Shown here piece by piece: positions 9,928 through 20,610 of a stretch of 64,000 nucleotides of DNA. The number at the start of each line of letters is the position of its first letter. Within the stretch, counting starts at the first letter, position 1. The stretch covers positions 186,001 through 250,000 of the forward strand of contig JACOEL010000002.1 in NCBI GenBank assembly GCA_024998625.1, given 5' to 3'. A model generated the notes under the pieces. That model had not been told where the DNA came from, made no database searches, and was given only the letters and a program-made list of their open reading frames with translations. This stretch comes from Nitrospira sp. GTDB lineage: Bacteria > Nitrospirota > Nitrospiria > Nitrospirales > Nitrospiraceae. A program made the position numbers and the translations under genes.

Positions 9928-10115
9928 GTTGGTTCCGCCGATGCGGCGCGACCGGCCTGTGCATGGGGATGACCCATACGCGGGCCGCCCGTAGCCGACC
10001 GCGTGAGCGCCTGTCGTGCTCCTCCTGCCATTGCGCAGGCGCTTCCCTGCCGGTACAATCTCCCTCGCTCGTCACCCGCCGATGGGTGTGGTCTCACCGA
10101 CGCGCGAATGACTCC

Positions 10116-11579
10116 ATGCTCCTATCCTTCGTGATTCTCTATCTTGCCTGCTCGGTCGGGATCGGGCTCTACGCGGCGACCCGCGTGCATAACGCCAAAG
10201 ACTTCGCCGTCGCGGGACGCTGTCTGCCCCTGCCGGTAGTGACCGCCACGGTGTTTGCGACCTGGTTCGGCGCCGAGACTGTGCTCGGCATCTCCGCCAC
10301 ATTCGTGAAGGACGGTCTGCGCGCCGTCGTGGCCGATCCGTTCGGATCGAGCCTCTGTTTGATTCTTGCCGGATTGTTGTTTGCCCGTCGGCTCTATCGA
10401 CTGAACCTTCTCACCATCGGAGACTTTTATCGGCTCCGGTACAATCGCACGGTCGAAGTCCTCTGCACCCTCTGCATCGTCGCGTCGTACCTCGGTTGGG
10501 TTTCGGCCCAGATCAAGGCCCTTGGGCTGGTCTTCAACGTTGTGACGGATGGCGCGATGAGCCAGTCGGTCGGCATGGTGCTGGGAGCGGTCATTGTCCT
10601 GACCTACACTACGTTCGGGGGCATGTTCTCGGTGGCGATCCTGGATTTTGTGCAGATCACCATCATCATGGGCGGCATGCTCTATATCGGCTCGGTGATC
10701 AGCGGATTAGCCGGCGGGGTGGAGCGAGTGGTCACGCATGCGGCCATGGCGGGGAAACTGGATTTTTTTCCGCCGGCGCGGATGGAGGCGTGGATTCCGT
10801 TTCTCGGCGCCTGGGTCACGATGATGTTCGGATCGATTCCGCAGCAGGATGTGTTTCAGCGCATCACATCGGCGCGGGACGAACGGACGGCGGTGCGGGG
10901 ATCGGTGCTGGGGGGGACGCTCTATTTCTTCTTCGCGTTCGTGCCGATGTTCCTCGCCTATTCGGCCACATTGGTCGATCCGGCGCAGGTGGCGCAGCTG
11001 CTGGAACGGGATTCCCAACTCATCCTTCCCAACCTGATCGTGCAGCACACCCCGATCGTGGCGCAGATCATCTTTTTCGGTGCGCTGCTGTCCGCCATCA
11101 TGAGTTGCTCGTCCGCCACGTTACTCGCGCCGTCGGTGGCGTTCAGTGAAAATATCGTGAAAGGCTGGGTACCCACGATCAGCGATCAAGGGTTGTTGCG
11201 GGTGATGCGAACCGTCCTCGTCGGGTTTGCGGCCACGGTCCTGCTGTTCGCGCTCAATTCAGAGGTCAGCATTTTTAAGATGGTCGAGAGTGCGTACAAG
11301 GTCACGCTGGTGGCGGCCTTCGTGCCGTTGCTGGCAGGGTTGTACTGGTCAAGGGCCACGACACAAGGGGCGGTGCTGGCTATCACTGTGGGGCTTGGGA
11401 CCTGGTGTGGATCGGAGCTGACCGTCACGCTCGACCAAATTTGGCCGCCGCAGCTCATGGGCCTGCTGGCCGCAGTTGTGGGGATGGTGGCCGGATCTTT
11501 GCTGCCGCAATGGATCGAGCATCCGGCCGGAGTGCGTGCGTCTTCGAACCGTCCGTCCCTTTCCTCGCCCGTCGAGTGA
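10116..11579 (+). CDS. sodium:solute symporter family protein
   Basis: Multi-TM protein; VAGRCLPLPVVTATVFATWFGAETVLGIS typical of SSS family. Confidence 0.9.
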   Translation: MLLSFVILYLACSVGIGLYAATRVHNAKDFAVAGRCLPLPVVTATVFATWFGAETVLGISATFVKDGLRAVVADPFGSSLCLILAGLLFARRLYRLNLLTIGDFYRLRYNRTVEVLCTLCIVASYLGWVSAQIKALGLVFNVVTDGAMSQSVGMVLGAVIVLTYTTFGGMFSVAILDFVQITIIMGGMLYIGSVISGLAGGVERVVTHAAMAGKLDFFPPARMEAWIPFLGAWVTMMFGSIPQQDVFQRITSARDERTAVRGSVLGGTLYFFFAFVPMFLAYSATLVDPAQVAQLLERDSQLILPNLIVQHTPIVAQIIFFGALLSAIMSCSSATLLAPSVAFSENIVKGWVPTISDQGLLRVMRTVLVGFAATVLLFALNSEVSIFKMVESAYKVTLVAAFVPLLAGLYWSRATTQGAVLAITVGLGTWCGSELTVTLDQIWPPQLMGLLAAVVGMVAGSLLPQWIEHPAGVRASSNRPSLSSPVE

Positions 11580-11668
11580 ACTAGCAGGCTGCGGAAAAGC
11601 TCGATTGTTGCGCAATATACGACGATGAACTCATGCACGGTGTCGGTATCAGAATCACCCGCATCCTG

Positions 11669-14065
11669 TTAGGCGGGCGAGACTGAGTGAAGAATCTCGC
11701 GCACCATGCGGATCAAGTCCTCGGGCGAGAAGGGCTTTTGCAGAAATGTCGTGTGGCCCTGGGCTTCATCTCCTGTGACGGGCGGATTATCGCTGTAGCC
11801 GGACATGTAGAGGACTTTCAACTCCGTGAAGTGACTGCGGAGGCGCATGGCCAACTCTTTGCCGTTCATGCCGGGCATCACGAGATCCGTCAGCAGCAAG
11901 TCGATGTGCAGCGCATTGCGACGGATGAGGTCCAGTGCCTGAAAACCGTCCTCCGCTTCATGCACGGTGTAGCCATGTGTCCGGAGAATATGCTGGGTCA
12001 GCAGTCGCACCGCCGGTTCGTCTTCCACCAGAAGGATGATTTCTGTCCCCGTTTTCTTGTCGGGTTCAGATTGAACCGACGGGAGGGCCGTCTGTGGGGG
12101 GGCGACTTCCGGGAGAAACACGGTCATGGTGGTGCCCTGGCCCACCGCGCTCTCGACCGTAATGGTCCCGCCGCTTTGGTGCACGATGCCATACACCGTG
12201 GAGAGGCCGAGACCGGTTCCGCGGCCCGGCGGTTTGGTCGTAAAAAAGGGCTCGAAGATCTTGGCCTTCGTGGCCGGGTCGATGCCGGTTCCTGTATCAT
12301 GCACCCGTAGACGCACATAGGTGCGGGCGGTGCGCGTGCCATGATCCGTTCCCCAGACCTCTTCCCGGGAAACCTGGCGGGTATCGATGGTCAGTGTGCC
12401 TCCATGCGGCATGGCGTCGCGGGCATTGACGGCCAGGTTGAGCAGGACCTGTTCGAGTTGGACGGCGTCGGCCTTGACCCAGAGCGGCAGAGAGTCGAGT
12501 TGCAGGACGATCGAAATGTGTTCGCCGATCAGGCTCTTCAGCAGCGCCATGAGGTCACGAATCACCCGGTGAAGGTCCAGCGAGACCGGGTGGAGCATTT
12601 GTTTCCTGCTGAAGGCCAGTAATTGGCCGGTCAGCGCCGCACAGCGTTCCCCCGCGCGTTGGATTTCCTGAACGAAGTAGCGGGCCGAAGAGTTCTGGCT
12701 CAGTTCCTGGAGCAGGACTGCGCTATAGCCGAGGATCACGGTCATCACATTGTTGAAGTCGTGCGCCACGCCTCCGGCCAATCGCCCGACGGCCTCCATT
12801 TTTTGGGCCTGCCGCAATTGGTCTTCCAGTTCACGGGCTTCCGTAATGTCTTCAGTGATCCCGCTCAGACTATCGACTTCCCCCGTCGCGGTATGGTGGA
12901 TGACCATCCGATCGTGAATCCATCGGACCTGCCCGTCCGGCCGTATGATCCGATACAGCAGGTGCAGGTCGCGTCCGGTCGGATTCGCAATCTCCGCATC
13001 GTAGACCTCGCTGACGACCTGTTGGTGGTCCGGGTGGATAAATTCCCGCCAGAGCTTTGGATTTTCATAGAATCGCGCGGCCGGCAATCCCCAGATCCGT
13101 TCGAAGGCCGGATTGACGTAGAGGACCTGCGGCGGATTCGCCTGCGCAAACCACACGCCCTGGTTGAGATTGTCGGTGAGATAGTTGAATCGCTTTTCGC
13201 TCGAGAGCCGCGCACCTTCCGTTCGCCGGTGTTCCAGGACTTCATTCTGCAGCCGCGCGTTAGCCTGGGCCAGGTCGGCCGTGCGTTCGGTGATGCGCTG
13301 TTCCAGATCGGTCTGCGCGGTGCGTAGTTGCTCTTCGATGACGCGGCGATCGTGGATCTCTTTGGTGATGTCCTGATTCAGGCGTTCCACCGCTTCCGTG
13401 CGGGTCGTCAGCGATCGTGCCAGGGCCACCTTCTCCAGTTGCAAGCGCATCGAGGAGAGCAGCACGCGGTTGAAGTTCCAAGCCGAGTGGATGGTCGCCA
13501 GGAGAAACAGGACGCCCATGCCTCCCATGATCAGATGGAATTCGTGCCCACTGAGAAAGAGGTGTCCGAGGATCGGAAGTGTCAGCGGAATCGCGTACCA
13601 CAAAAACAGGGGAAAGGAGACAGAGAGGACGGACACCGCGCCGGCCGTCATGCCGCCGAGCACGAACAGTTGGACCAATTCATAGGGGAGGGGAACATCC
13701 AGCATCAGAAAATACACGCTGCTGCCCCATCCGAATCCCGCCAGGCTGGTGGTCACCAGCATCCATCGGTGCCAGTCTACGCTGCTCCAGGAGGCCGGCC
13801 GCGCTCGCCGATAATTGACGATCAGGAGTGTCCGCGCGGCCGCGACCATCCACAGACCGACGACCCAGAGGAGCAGGGGCCTATGCGGAACGACGGACCA
13901 TTCCACCGCCGCGAGAACGGCGGCATTGATGGCGCTCGCCGCCACGCCGGTAGGCATATTGCGGTACAACACCTGAACTTGTAGGGTGTACAGATCCGGG
14001 GCCGGATCGGTGTGGGATGGGCGATCCATGCGAAGGCCTCGCTCTGAAGCAGGTTCACCGTACAC
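11669..14065 (-). CDS. membrane PAS hybrid sensor histidine kinase / response regulator
   Basis: TM N-terminus, [18 protein letters not shown]-box, HATPase ([14 protein letters not shown]), C-terminal receiver [13 protein letters not shown]. Confidence 0.93.
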   Translation of the reverse strand: MYGEPASERGLRMDRPSHTDPAPDLYTLQVQVLYRNMPTGVAASAINAAVLAAVEWSVVPHRPLLLWVVGLWMVAAARTLLIVNYRRARPASWSSVDWHRWMLVTTSLAGFGWGSSVYFLMLDVPLPYELVQLFVLGGMTAGAVSVLSVSFPLFLWYAIPLTLPILGHLFLSGHEFHLIMGGMGVLFLLATIHSAWNFNRVLLSSMRLQLEKVALARSLTTRTEAVERLNQDITKEIHDRRVIEEQLRTAQTDLEQRITERTADLAQANARLQNEVLEHRRTEGARLSSEKRFNYLTDNLNQGVWFAQANPPQVLYVNPAFERIWGLPAARFYENPKLWREFIHPDHQQVVSEVYDAEIANPTGRDLHLLYRIIRPDGQVRWIHDRMVIHHTATGEVDSLSGITEDITEARELEDQLRQAQKMEAVGRLAGGVAHDFNNVMTVILGYSAVLLQELSQNSSARYFVQEIQRAGERCAALTGQLLAFSRKQMLHPVSLDLHRVIRDLMALLKSLIGEHISIVLQLDSLPLWVKADAVQLEQVLLNLAVNARDAMPHGGTLTIDTRQVSREEVWGTDHGTRTARTYVRLRVHDTGTGIDPATKAKIFEPFFTTKPPGRGTGLGLSTVYGIVHQSGGTITVESAVGQGTTMTVFLPEVAPPQTALPSVQSEPDKKTGTEIILLVEDEPAVRLLTQHILRTHGYTVHEAEDGFQALDLIRRNALHIDLLLTDLVMPGMNGKELAMRLRSHFTELKVLYMSGYSDNPPVTGDEAQGHTTFLQKPFSPEDLIRMVREILHSVSPA

Positions 14066-14145
14066 AGAGCATCGAGGACAACATCACGATGCGCGTGTGT
14101 CTCGTGAGTAAGCCCACTCTACCATGATCGTCGGAAGGCCGGGCA

Positions 14146-15636
14146 TCAAAAATTCACACGGAGATTGATGGATCCCACATGCAAGGTCGTGCGATACGTT
14201 CCGTTGACGGTGGGATTCACGTTCCCGGCGACGGTTCTACTTTCGTACAAAATGGCCTGGTAGGCCAGATCGATTCCGAGGCCTTTGGGGCTGAGGGCTT
14301 TGTCGGATCCTCCGCAGGGGATGACTCCGAGAAACTGGCCATGCTCCCGGCACATGAATCCGAAGCCGGTGGAGACGGCATGGTTGTCGCCGTCCGGAAT
14401 GGCAGGGTTGAAGGTCTGATCGGGAATCGCCTTTTGGGAATGCCAGTAGCCGGCGCGTAAGGCAACGTCCCAATCGGGCAGCGGTGCGGGGTTCAGCCAC
14501 TTGTATTCCGTGCCGACCATGACGGTGTAGCCGCTGGTCCAGTTGGCGGGGGTGGCGATGGCGAGACCGTTCGACAGGGTCGTATCCAGATTGCGGACCG
14601 ATTTCCATCCGGTGTAATCCACGTCCAATTCCAGTTTCCATTCCCGTTCTTTATCCCGGACGGGCCAGAGCGCGATGCCGCCGGTGAGAACTTGCGGGAC
14701 CACAAAGGTCGTGCGGGCGTCTGCGACACGGGTGCCGCCGGCGAGCAATTGCCCGTCGAGATGCAGCGTCGCCTGACTGCGGTAGATGAGGCCGATGTTT
14801 ACGAGCGGACGTCCGTCTTCATTACGTAGCGGGGTATAGAGCAGGCTGGCATTGAAGCCGGCGGCCGTGTCGCGTCCATTCAATTCCATGCCGGTGCCGG
14901 CCGGGATGCCGAGCCCGCCGGGCCAGCGAAATTGTCGTTCAACCTGTCCTTCTCCGAAGGCTCCTGAAAACGTATAGATATCCGCCCCCAACCCGATCGC
15001 CAGATTCGGTAATGGCCGGAAGGCGATGGAGGGACGAATGTCGATCAACTCGAACGCGGCCTTGGTGGTTGCCGTGGAGAAGGGACTGCTGTCCGGCCAG
15101 CGCGTCAAGGTGCCGAACGGGCTGAAGACGGCCAGGCCGATGGCGGTGCTGTCGGAGGAGCCGATGCCGAGGTCCTTGAGATTGGCCGTCATGTAGATGT
15201 TCGACGGAGGTGGAACCGCCACACTTCCGCGAAGATCGCCGTTGGCCTGGGTGCCCGCGCCGTTCTGAAACGAGAAGCCGCCGGCGATGAGGGTGGTGCC
15301 GGCTGAGAACTGAACCCCACGGAGTTGTGTCATGCCGGCCGGATTATAGTACCCCGCGGAGGCATCGTCGGCTTGCGCCGTGAATGCCGACGCCTGGCCG
15401 GTTGCCGAGGCACTGTGATCGTAGATGCGAAAACTTCCCGCCCGGGTTGCCGGTGGGAGGAACGTGACAATGGAGATCAGCGCGCAACAGGCGATGAGTA
15501 TCCGGGGGAAGGCGTCACCGTGTCGCTTCCACCGACGCTGCCGTCGGGTTCTCTCGTGGTGCGGCGGCCCTGTCGCGGGCACGCAGGGTTCCTGTGAATC
15601 ACCGGCATCAAGAAGGCGTAGAGTGCTCACGGTCAT
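14146..15636 (-). CDS. OmpP1/FadL-family outer membrane transporter
   Basis: SFRIYDHSASATGQASAFTAQADDASAGYYNPAGMTQL motif, beta-barrel body, terminal NLRVNF. Confidence 0.88.
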   Translation of the reverse strand: MTVSTLRLLDAGDSQEPCVPATGPPHHERTRRQRRWKRHGDAFPRILIACCALISIVTFLPPATRAGSFRIYDHSASATGQASAFTAQADDASAGYYNPAGMTQLRGVQFSAGTTLIAGGFSFQNGAGTQANGDLRGSVAVPPPSNIYMTANLKDLGIGSSDSTAIGLAVFSPFGTLTRWPDSSPFSTATTKAAFELIDIRPSIAFRPLPNLAIGLGADIYTFSGAFGEGQVERQFRWPGGLGIPAGTGMELNGRDTAAGFNASLLYTPLRNEDGRPLVNIGLIYRSQATLHLDGQLLAGGTRVADARTTFVVPQVLTGGIALWPVRDKEREWKLELDVDYTGWKSVRNLDTTLSNGLAIATPANWTSGYTVMVGTEYKWLNPAPLPDWDVALRAGYWHSQKAIPDQTFNPAIPDGDNHAVSTGFGFMCREHGQFLGVIPCGGSDKALSPKGLGIDLAYQAILYESRTVAGNVNPTVNGTYRTTLHVGSINLRVNF

Positions 15637-15916
15637 ATTCCTCGTGTGTATGAGTCTGTCGGAAACGCAATCAGCCTGTCCGGTCGCATGGCGCTTGCGA
15701 GTAACGTTGTGCGGGTGTGACGCGTAGAGCCGACGCGAATTCCGGACGTCCTGACGGGTGCAAGAGCGTAGAAATTCAGCAATGTGGCGCTCATCTAAGA
15801 GAAGGCACGGTGCTTTGTCAAGCTTGGGTGCCGAGGGGATCTTCCGGACGCGGTGTGCACGCATGTGATTTCGTTCGCTGGATCGCGTATGCTCGACGGA
15901 TGGGGACCTGGTGGTG

Positions 15917-18211
15917 ATGTTCGTTAGATGCTGGATTGTGCGGGGGCTTCTGGTATTGGCCGGCGTCGTGGTCCTTGCCGCAGGGAGTGCGGTGGCCTAC
16001 GGGCTCTACCTCTCGGCCAGTCTGGCGTTGCCGGCCGGCGACGAGCATCCCCCCCGTCTGATCTACGGCGCCCCGTTTCTGTTGAAGCCTGATCTGGATA
16101 TTGCCTCCGCTCATCTGATCGAGCGCCTCAACCGGCTCGGTTATCGCTCGGTCGAGACGGCCGTGCGCGCCCCCGGCGAGTATCGTGTCACTCCTGCAGA
16201 ATTCGATATTTACTTGCACGAGTTTGCCGATTTTCACCTGCGACCGGTTCCGGCCCGTTTGGTGCTCGACCAGGGGCGAGTGATGAAGGTGCTGTCGATT
16301 CAGGGGGGCGACGAGTTATTCCCCGCCTATCTGGAACCGCAATTGATCAGCGGGTTACGCGGCGCTTCGCGGCAAGTGAGGGAGTGGGTGTCGTATGACG
16401 ATCTTCCGGCGCGATTTCTCGATGTGTTGCTGGCGATCGAAGATCGACGATTCTTCAGCCATCCCGGCATCGATCCCATCGCCGTCGGTCGCGCAGTCTG
16501 GACGAATGTGACCAGAGGCACGGTCATCCAGGGCGGCAGTACGATCACGCAGCAGTTGGCGAAGAACCTGTTTTATTCTCCGCAACGCACGTTCGGGCGG
16601 AAGCTTAAGGAATCGATGGCGGCACTGGTCCTGGAGGCGAAATACCCGAAACAGGCCATCCTCGAAAGTTATGCGAACGAGATTTATCTCGGACAGGTCG
16701 GGTCTGTATCGATTTATGGAGTAGGGGAGGCCGCGCACCGGTATTTCGGCAAACGTGTGGATGCATTGAGCTTGGAGGAGACCGCGCTGCTGGTCGGCAT
16801 GATCAAGGGGCCGAATACCTATTCACCCCTGAGGAATCCGGCGCTGGCCAAGCAGCGTCGCGATGTGGTGCTGGGCCGGTTGCACGAACAGGGGCTCGTG
16901 AGCGAGGACGCGTGGACGCAGGCGGTGATGACGCCGGTGAGGGTGATGCCGCCGCAGGATACGTTGGCCGATGCGCCGTTTTTTGTCGACCATCTGTTGA
17001 GACAGGTGGAAGAGACGACCGGTGCGCCCTTGCCGGACGGCGTCAGGGCCTATACGACGCTCGACCCCGTGTTACAACGGCTGGCCACTCAGACGCTCGA
17101 GGGTGAACTGAGGAAACTGGAATCGGCCTATCCGGCGCTGACCGGCCACAGCAGTCCGGTGCAAGCCGCGCTCGTGGCGCTCGATCCCGCAACAGGCGGC
17201 ATTCTTGCGATGGTGGGCAGTCGTGACTATCGCACCAGCCAGTTCAACCGGGCCGTGCAGTCGAAACGCCAGCCCGGCTCGTTGTTTAAGCCGTTGGTGT
17301 ATCTCGCGGCATTGGAAGCCCGCCGCGAATTGAGCGGTGGGCAACCGATTACTGCGGCCACCTCGATCGTCGACGAACCGGTGACGTTTGAGTCGGGGGC
17401 CGGGGTGTGGGCACCGCAGAATTACGACCATCGGTTCCACGGCACGGTGTCCGTGCGGACGGCGATCGAACAATCGCTGAATATTCCCGCGGTGAAGATC
17501 GCACAGGCGGTCGGGACGAAGCGGATTCTCCAGATGGCAGAGAAGCTGGGGATTCGCAGCCCGCTGGCCGACAATCTGTCCATTGCGTTGGGAACGTCCG
17601 GCGTCTCGCTGTTGGAGATCACCGCGGCCTACGGGGCTCTAGCGCAAGGAGGGCTCTATGTGGCTCCTTCGGCGTTGCAGGCCGTCATGACTCCTGAAGG
17701 GGATCCTGCCTGGCATCATACGCCGGTACGGCATCAAGCGGTGTCCCCGCAGGCGGCTTATGTCATGACCTCGTTGCTCAAGGGTGTCGTGGAGCGCGGC
17801 ACGGCGGCCAAGGCGAAGGCGATGGGCCTGCGCGGAACCGTGGCGGGAAAGACCGGGACGACGGATGGGTATCGCGACGCCTGGTTCGTCGGGTACACGC
17901 CGGATGTGGTGGTCGGCGTGTGGGTGGGATTCGACGACGAGGAGGCGTTGCACCTGACCGGAGCGCAGGCGGCGCTCCCGATGTGGGTGGAGTTCGTGCG
18001 ACGGATCTCGCCGGCTGCGACGCGCGAGTTTGCGATGCCGCCTGCCGTGGTCACGCGCGACATCGATCCCCAGTCGGCCCAGTTGGTGACCTCGAAGTGT
18101 CCGCAGCGGTCGGCGGAGTTGTTTATCGAAGGCACGGAGCCTTCGATCTACTGTGAAGTGCACGGCAGCGGATTCTGGGAACGGGTGAAGCGCGGTTTTG
18201 GTTTTTCCTAG
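15917..18211 (+). CDS. mrcB: penicillin-binding protein 1B-like transglycosylase/transpeptidase
   Basis: IEDRRFFSHPGIDPIAVGRA, GGSTITQQLAKNLF, KRQPGSLFKPLVY, KTGTTDGYRDAWFVGYTPD. Confidence 0.93.
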   Translation: MFVRCWIVRGLLVLAGVVVLAAGSAVAYGLYLSASLALPAGDEHPPRLIYGAPFLLKPDLDIASAHLIERLNRLGYRSVETAVRAPGEYRVTPAEFDIYLHEFADFHLRPVPARLVLDQGRVMKVLSIQGGDELFPAYLEPQLISGLRGASRQVREWVSYDDLPARFLDVLLAIEDRRFFSHPGIDPIAVGRAVWTNVTRGTVIQGGSTITQQLAKNLFYSPQRTFGRKLKESMAALVLEAKYPKQAILESYANEIYLGQVGSVSIYGVGEAAHRYFGKRVDALSLEETALLVGMIKGPNTYSPLRNPALAKQRRDVVLGRLHEQGLVSEDAWTQAVMTPVRVMPPQDTLADAPFFVDHLLRQVEETTGAPLPDGVRAYTTLDPVLQRLATQTLEGELRKLESAYPALTGHSSPVQAALVALDPATGGILAMVGSRDYRTSQFNRAVQSKRQPGSLFKPLVYLAALEARRELSGGQPITAATSIVDEPVTFESGAGVWAPQNYDHRFHGTVSVRTAIEQSLNIPAVKIAQAVGTKRILQMAEKLGIRSPLADNLSIALGTSGVSLLEITAAYGALAQGGLYVAPSALQAVMTPEGDPAWHHTPVRHQAVSPQAAYVMTSLLKGVVERGTAAKAKAMGLRGTVAGKTGTTDGYRDAWFVGYTPDVVVGVWVGFDDEEALHLTGAQAALPMWVEFVRRISPAATREFAMPPAVVTRDIDPQSAQLVTSKCPQRSAELFIEGTEPSIYCEVHGSGFWERVKRGFGFS

Positions 18212-18297
18212 GTGTGATCGAAAAGCTGGTGTAGGCTCGGCTCATGTTGGGATGGTCCTCCAGTTCATCGGCCACTGCCTGGGAGAAGGAGCGCGAG

Positions 18298-18738
18298 ATG
18301 ATGAAGAAGTCCGGCTTTGTGGAAAACGACAATATCACCCTGTTGGCCAAAGGGGTCTTGCTCAGAGGCGAGATTCGCGTTGAAGGCACGGTCCGTATCG
18401 ACGGGCGGTTGGAAGGCGATCTTCACACCACGGGAACCGTCGTGATCGGCGAAGACGGCATCGTGCAGGGGACGATCACAGCCGGGACCATCATCAGCAG
18501 TGGAAAAATCAAGGCGACGGTGCGGGCGACCGAACGGCTTCAATTGCTGAAGACCGGTCTGCTCGTCGGCGAAGTCCATGCGCCCGCTTTCTCCATGGAA
18601 GACGGGGCGAAGTTTCAAGGGATGTCGGATATGGGGGTCGCCTCCTGGGGCGACGAAGCCCAGAAACTCCCCGGCAATGTTCGGGATATCTCCTCGCAGC
18701 GTCCCAAGGCCGTCGCCATGCTCGGCGAAAACGCCTGA
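18298..18738 (+). CDS. bactofilin / polymer-forming cytoskeletal protein
   Basis: GEIRVEGTVRIDGRLEGDLHTTGTVVIGEDGIVQGTITAGTIISSGKI. Confidence 0.93.
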   Translation: MMKKSGFVENDNITLLAKGVLLRGEIRVEGTVRIDGRLEGDLHTTGTVVIGEDGIVQGTITAGTIISSGKIKATVRATERLQLLKTGLLVGEVHAPAFSMEDGAKFQGMSDMGVASWGDEAQKLPGNVRDISSQRPKAVAMLGENA

Positions 18739-18910
18739 CGGCTCGCGTTCCCGCCCTCACGCTGCGCACCCTGTGCGCCCTATGGTTTATAGGGTCTCCT
18801 CCCGGCCTGGCGGCAGCCCTCTGTTCAGGCGTAGCGGTCGTCAGACCGACGCGTGACATCCTGGGCAGGTTCTGCTATCAACGGCTGCAACGCGGGTCCT
18901 CTTTACGACT

Positions 18911-19993
18911 ATGAATCGACAACAGATTTTTGCCCTCTGTTTTTTCGGCGTGCTGCTGGCGCTGCTGTATCAGATGGGGCTGATGTTTCGCCCCTTTGTG
19001 TTTCCGGTCCTCTGGGCAGTGATTCTCGCGCATCTGTGTTTTCCCCTGCACGTCCGGCTTACCGCCTGGTTGGGAGGGCGGGAGTCGCATTCGGCCGTGC
19101 TCCTGACATTGGCTGCGCTGGCCCTGGTGGTGGTGCCTCTGGTGGTGCTGAGTGTGATGCTGGTGAAGGAGGCCGGATCCGCCGACCGTGCGGTGCGGGA
19201 ATGGATTGCCTCCGGAGGCGTTCAGCAGTTGCCCGATCGGTTGTCCGGGCTGCCGGGAGGCCACGTGGTGAGGGAGTGGCTGGAGCGGTTCACCGGCAGG
19301 GAAAGTGACCTCGAACAATTCGTGCTCTCGAGCGCGAAGACTTTCAGCAGATTCATCGTGGGGGAGTTGAGCGATCTTGTGCGGGATGTCTTTATGTTGG
19401 TCGCCGACTTTCTCGTCATGATGTTCACCCTGTTTTTCTTCTTCAAAGACGGCCGCCATTGGCTGGCGTCGCTGTATGCGTTGATCCCGCTGGAAGCTTC
19501 GCACAAGGACAAGATCCTGGCTCGCCTCGACCAGACCATTCGCGCGGTGGTGAAAGGGATCGTGCTGACGGCGATTGCACAGGGGCTGCTTGCCGGAGCC
19601 GCCTATGCGGTGCTGGGTGTGCCGTTTCCGATGGTGTTGATGGCCCTGACGATTCTCCTGGCTCCGCTTCCGTTCGGCGGGACGGCGCTCATCTGGGGGC
19701 CTGTGGCCTTGTACCTCCTCTGGGCCGGTACGGTGGGGAAGGGGCTGGTCATGCTGGCCTGGGGGATCGGGGTCGTCTCCACGATCGATCAGATCCTCAA
19801 ACCGCTGTTCATCGGGCAGGGCGCGGAGATTCCCGTGTTACTCCTCACCTTCAGTGTGCTCGGAGGCCTGGCGGTCTACGGGATCCTCGGATTGTTCCTG
19901 GGACCGATTCTGGTCGGACTGTTTTTGACCGCTCTGCAGATCTACCGGGACGACTACCAGCAGCACCTTCCGGCCCCGCCGGCCGCATCGTAA
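18911..19993 (+). CDS. AI-2E family transporter
   Basis: Multi-TM; FFFKDGRHWL, GxxxxLxGPILVGLFLTALQIYRDDY. Confidence 0.9.
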   Translation: MNRQQIFALCFFGVLLALLYQMGLMFRPFVFPVLWAVILAHLCFPLHVRLTAWLGGRESHSAVLLTLAALALVVVPLVVLSVMLVKEAGSADRAVREWIASGGVQQLPDRLSGLPGGHVVREWLERFTGRESDLEQFVLSSAKTFSRFIVGELSDLVRDVFMLVADFLVMMFTLFFFFKDGRHWLASLYALIPLEASHKDKILARLDQTIRAVVKGIVLTAIAQGLLAGAAYAVLGVPFPMVLMALTILLAPLPFGGTALIWGPVALYLLWAGTVGKGLVMLAWGIGVVSTIDQILKPLFIGQGAEIPVLLLTFSVLGGLAVYGILGLFLGPILVGLFLTALQIYRDDYQQHLPAPPAAS

Positions 19994-20016
19994 CCAGCCG
20001 TTCAAACGTTCGTCTC

Positions 20017-20610
20017 TCAGTCGAGGGGAATGGTAATCGTCATGCCCCCCATCACGTCATTCAATGCGAAATCACGTTTGGGGCTCAACGGGTGGCTGTT
20101 GTGACACTTCACGCAGGCGGCTGAGATGGCCCGATCGGAATAGATGGCCTGAAAGTATTGTTTGCGGCCGCTGGTCACGATGCCGGTGAAGGGCCGGTCG
20201 GGGGTCTGCGAAAAACTCTCCAGCGCCCGGCGTTCCAAGTCGGTGGCGGGGGCATTCCGCTGGTAGATGGGCCAGAGGCTGATGAGACGATAGCGAATGC
20301 CTCGTCCGGACTCGGCCACGAGTTTGCCTGAATGTTGAAGGAACTGGGCGGGCAAGGGCAGGGCATTTTCGTGTTCCCAATGTTCCGCGGCGGATACGAT
20401 GCCTTTGGCCTGCATCCGGTTGACGACCTGGTTCGTATAGATGGTTCGGTCGGCATCCAGAACCGCGTGCACAAAGTCCGCGACCTTTTCCGGAGGAATG
20501 CCCGGAGGTGGCGCGACATCTTTGGCCTGCAACGAATAGGTCGAGGCGCAGGCCAGCGCCAGTGCGAGCCACAGCGGCCGTGCCCGAATGCCTGTCAGGA
20601 TGAGACGCAT
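20017..20610 (-). CDS. DUF3365-like periplasmic haem-binding sensor protein
   Basis: Signal peptide; RYRLISLWPIYQRNAPATDLERRAL...CVKCHNSHPLSPKRDF with CxxCH haem motif. Confidence 0.82.
   Translation of the reverse strand: MRLILTGIRARPLWLALALACASTYSLQAKDVAPPPGIPPEKVADFVHAVLDADRTIYTNQVVNRMQAKGIVSAAEHWEHENALPLPAQFLQHSGKLVAESGRGIRYRLISLWPIYQRNAPATDLERRALESFSQTPDRPFTGIVTSGRKQYFQAIYSDRAISAACVKCHNSHPLSPKRDFALNDVMGGMTITIPLD

Noticed and set aside
13328-13984. 218-aa plus-strand ORF
   Set aside because: Antisense to the hybrid kinase at 11669-14065; no domain features.
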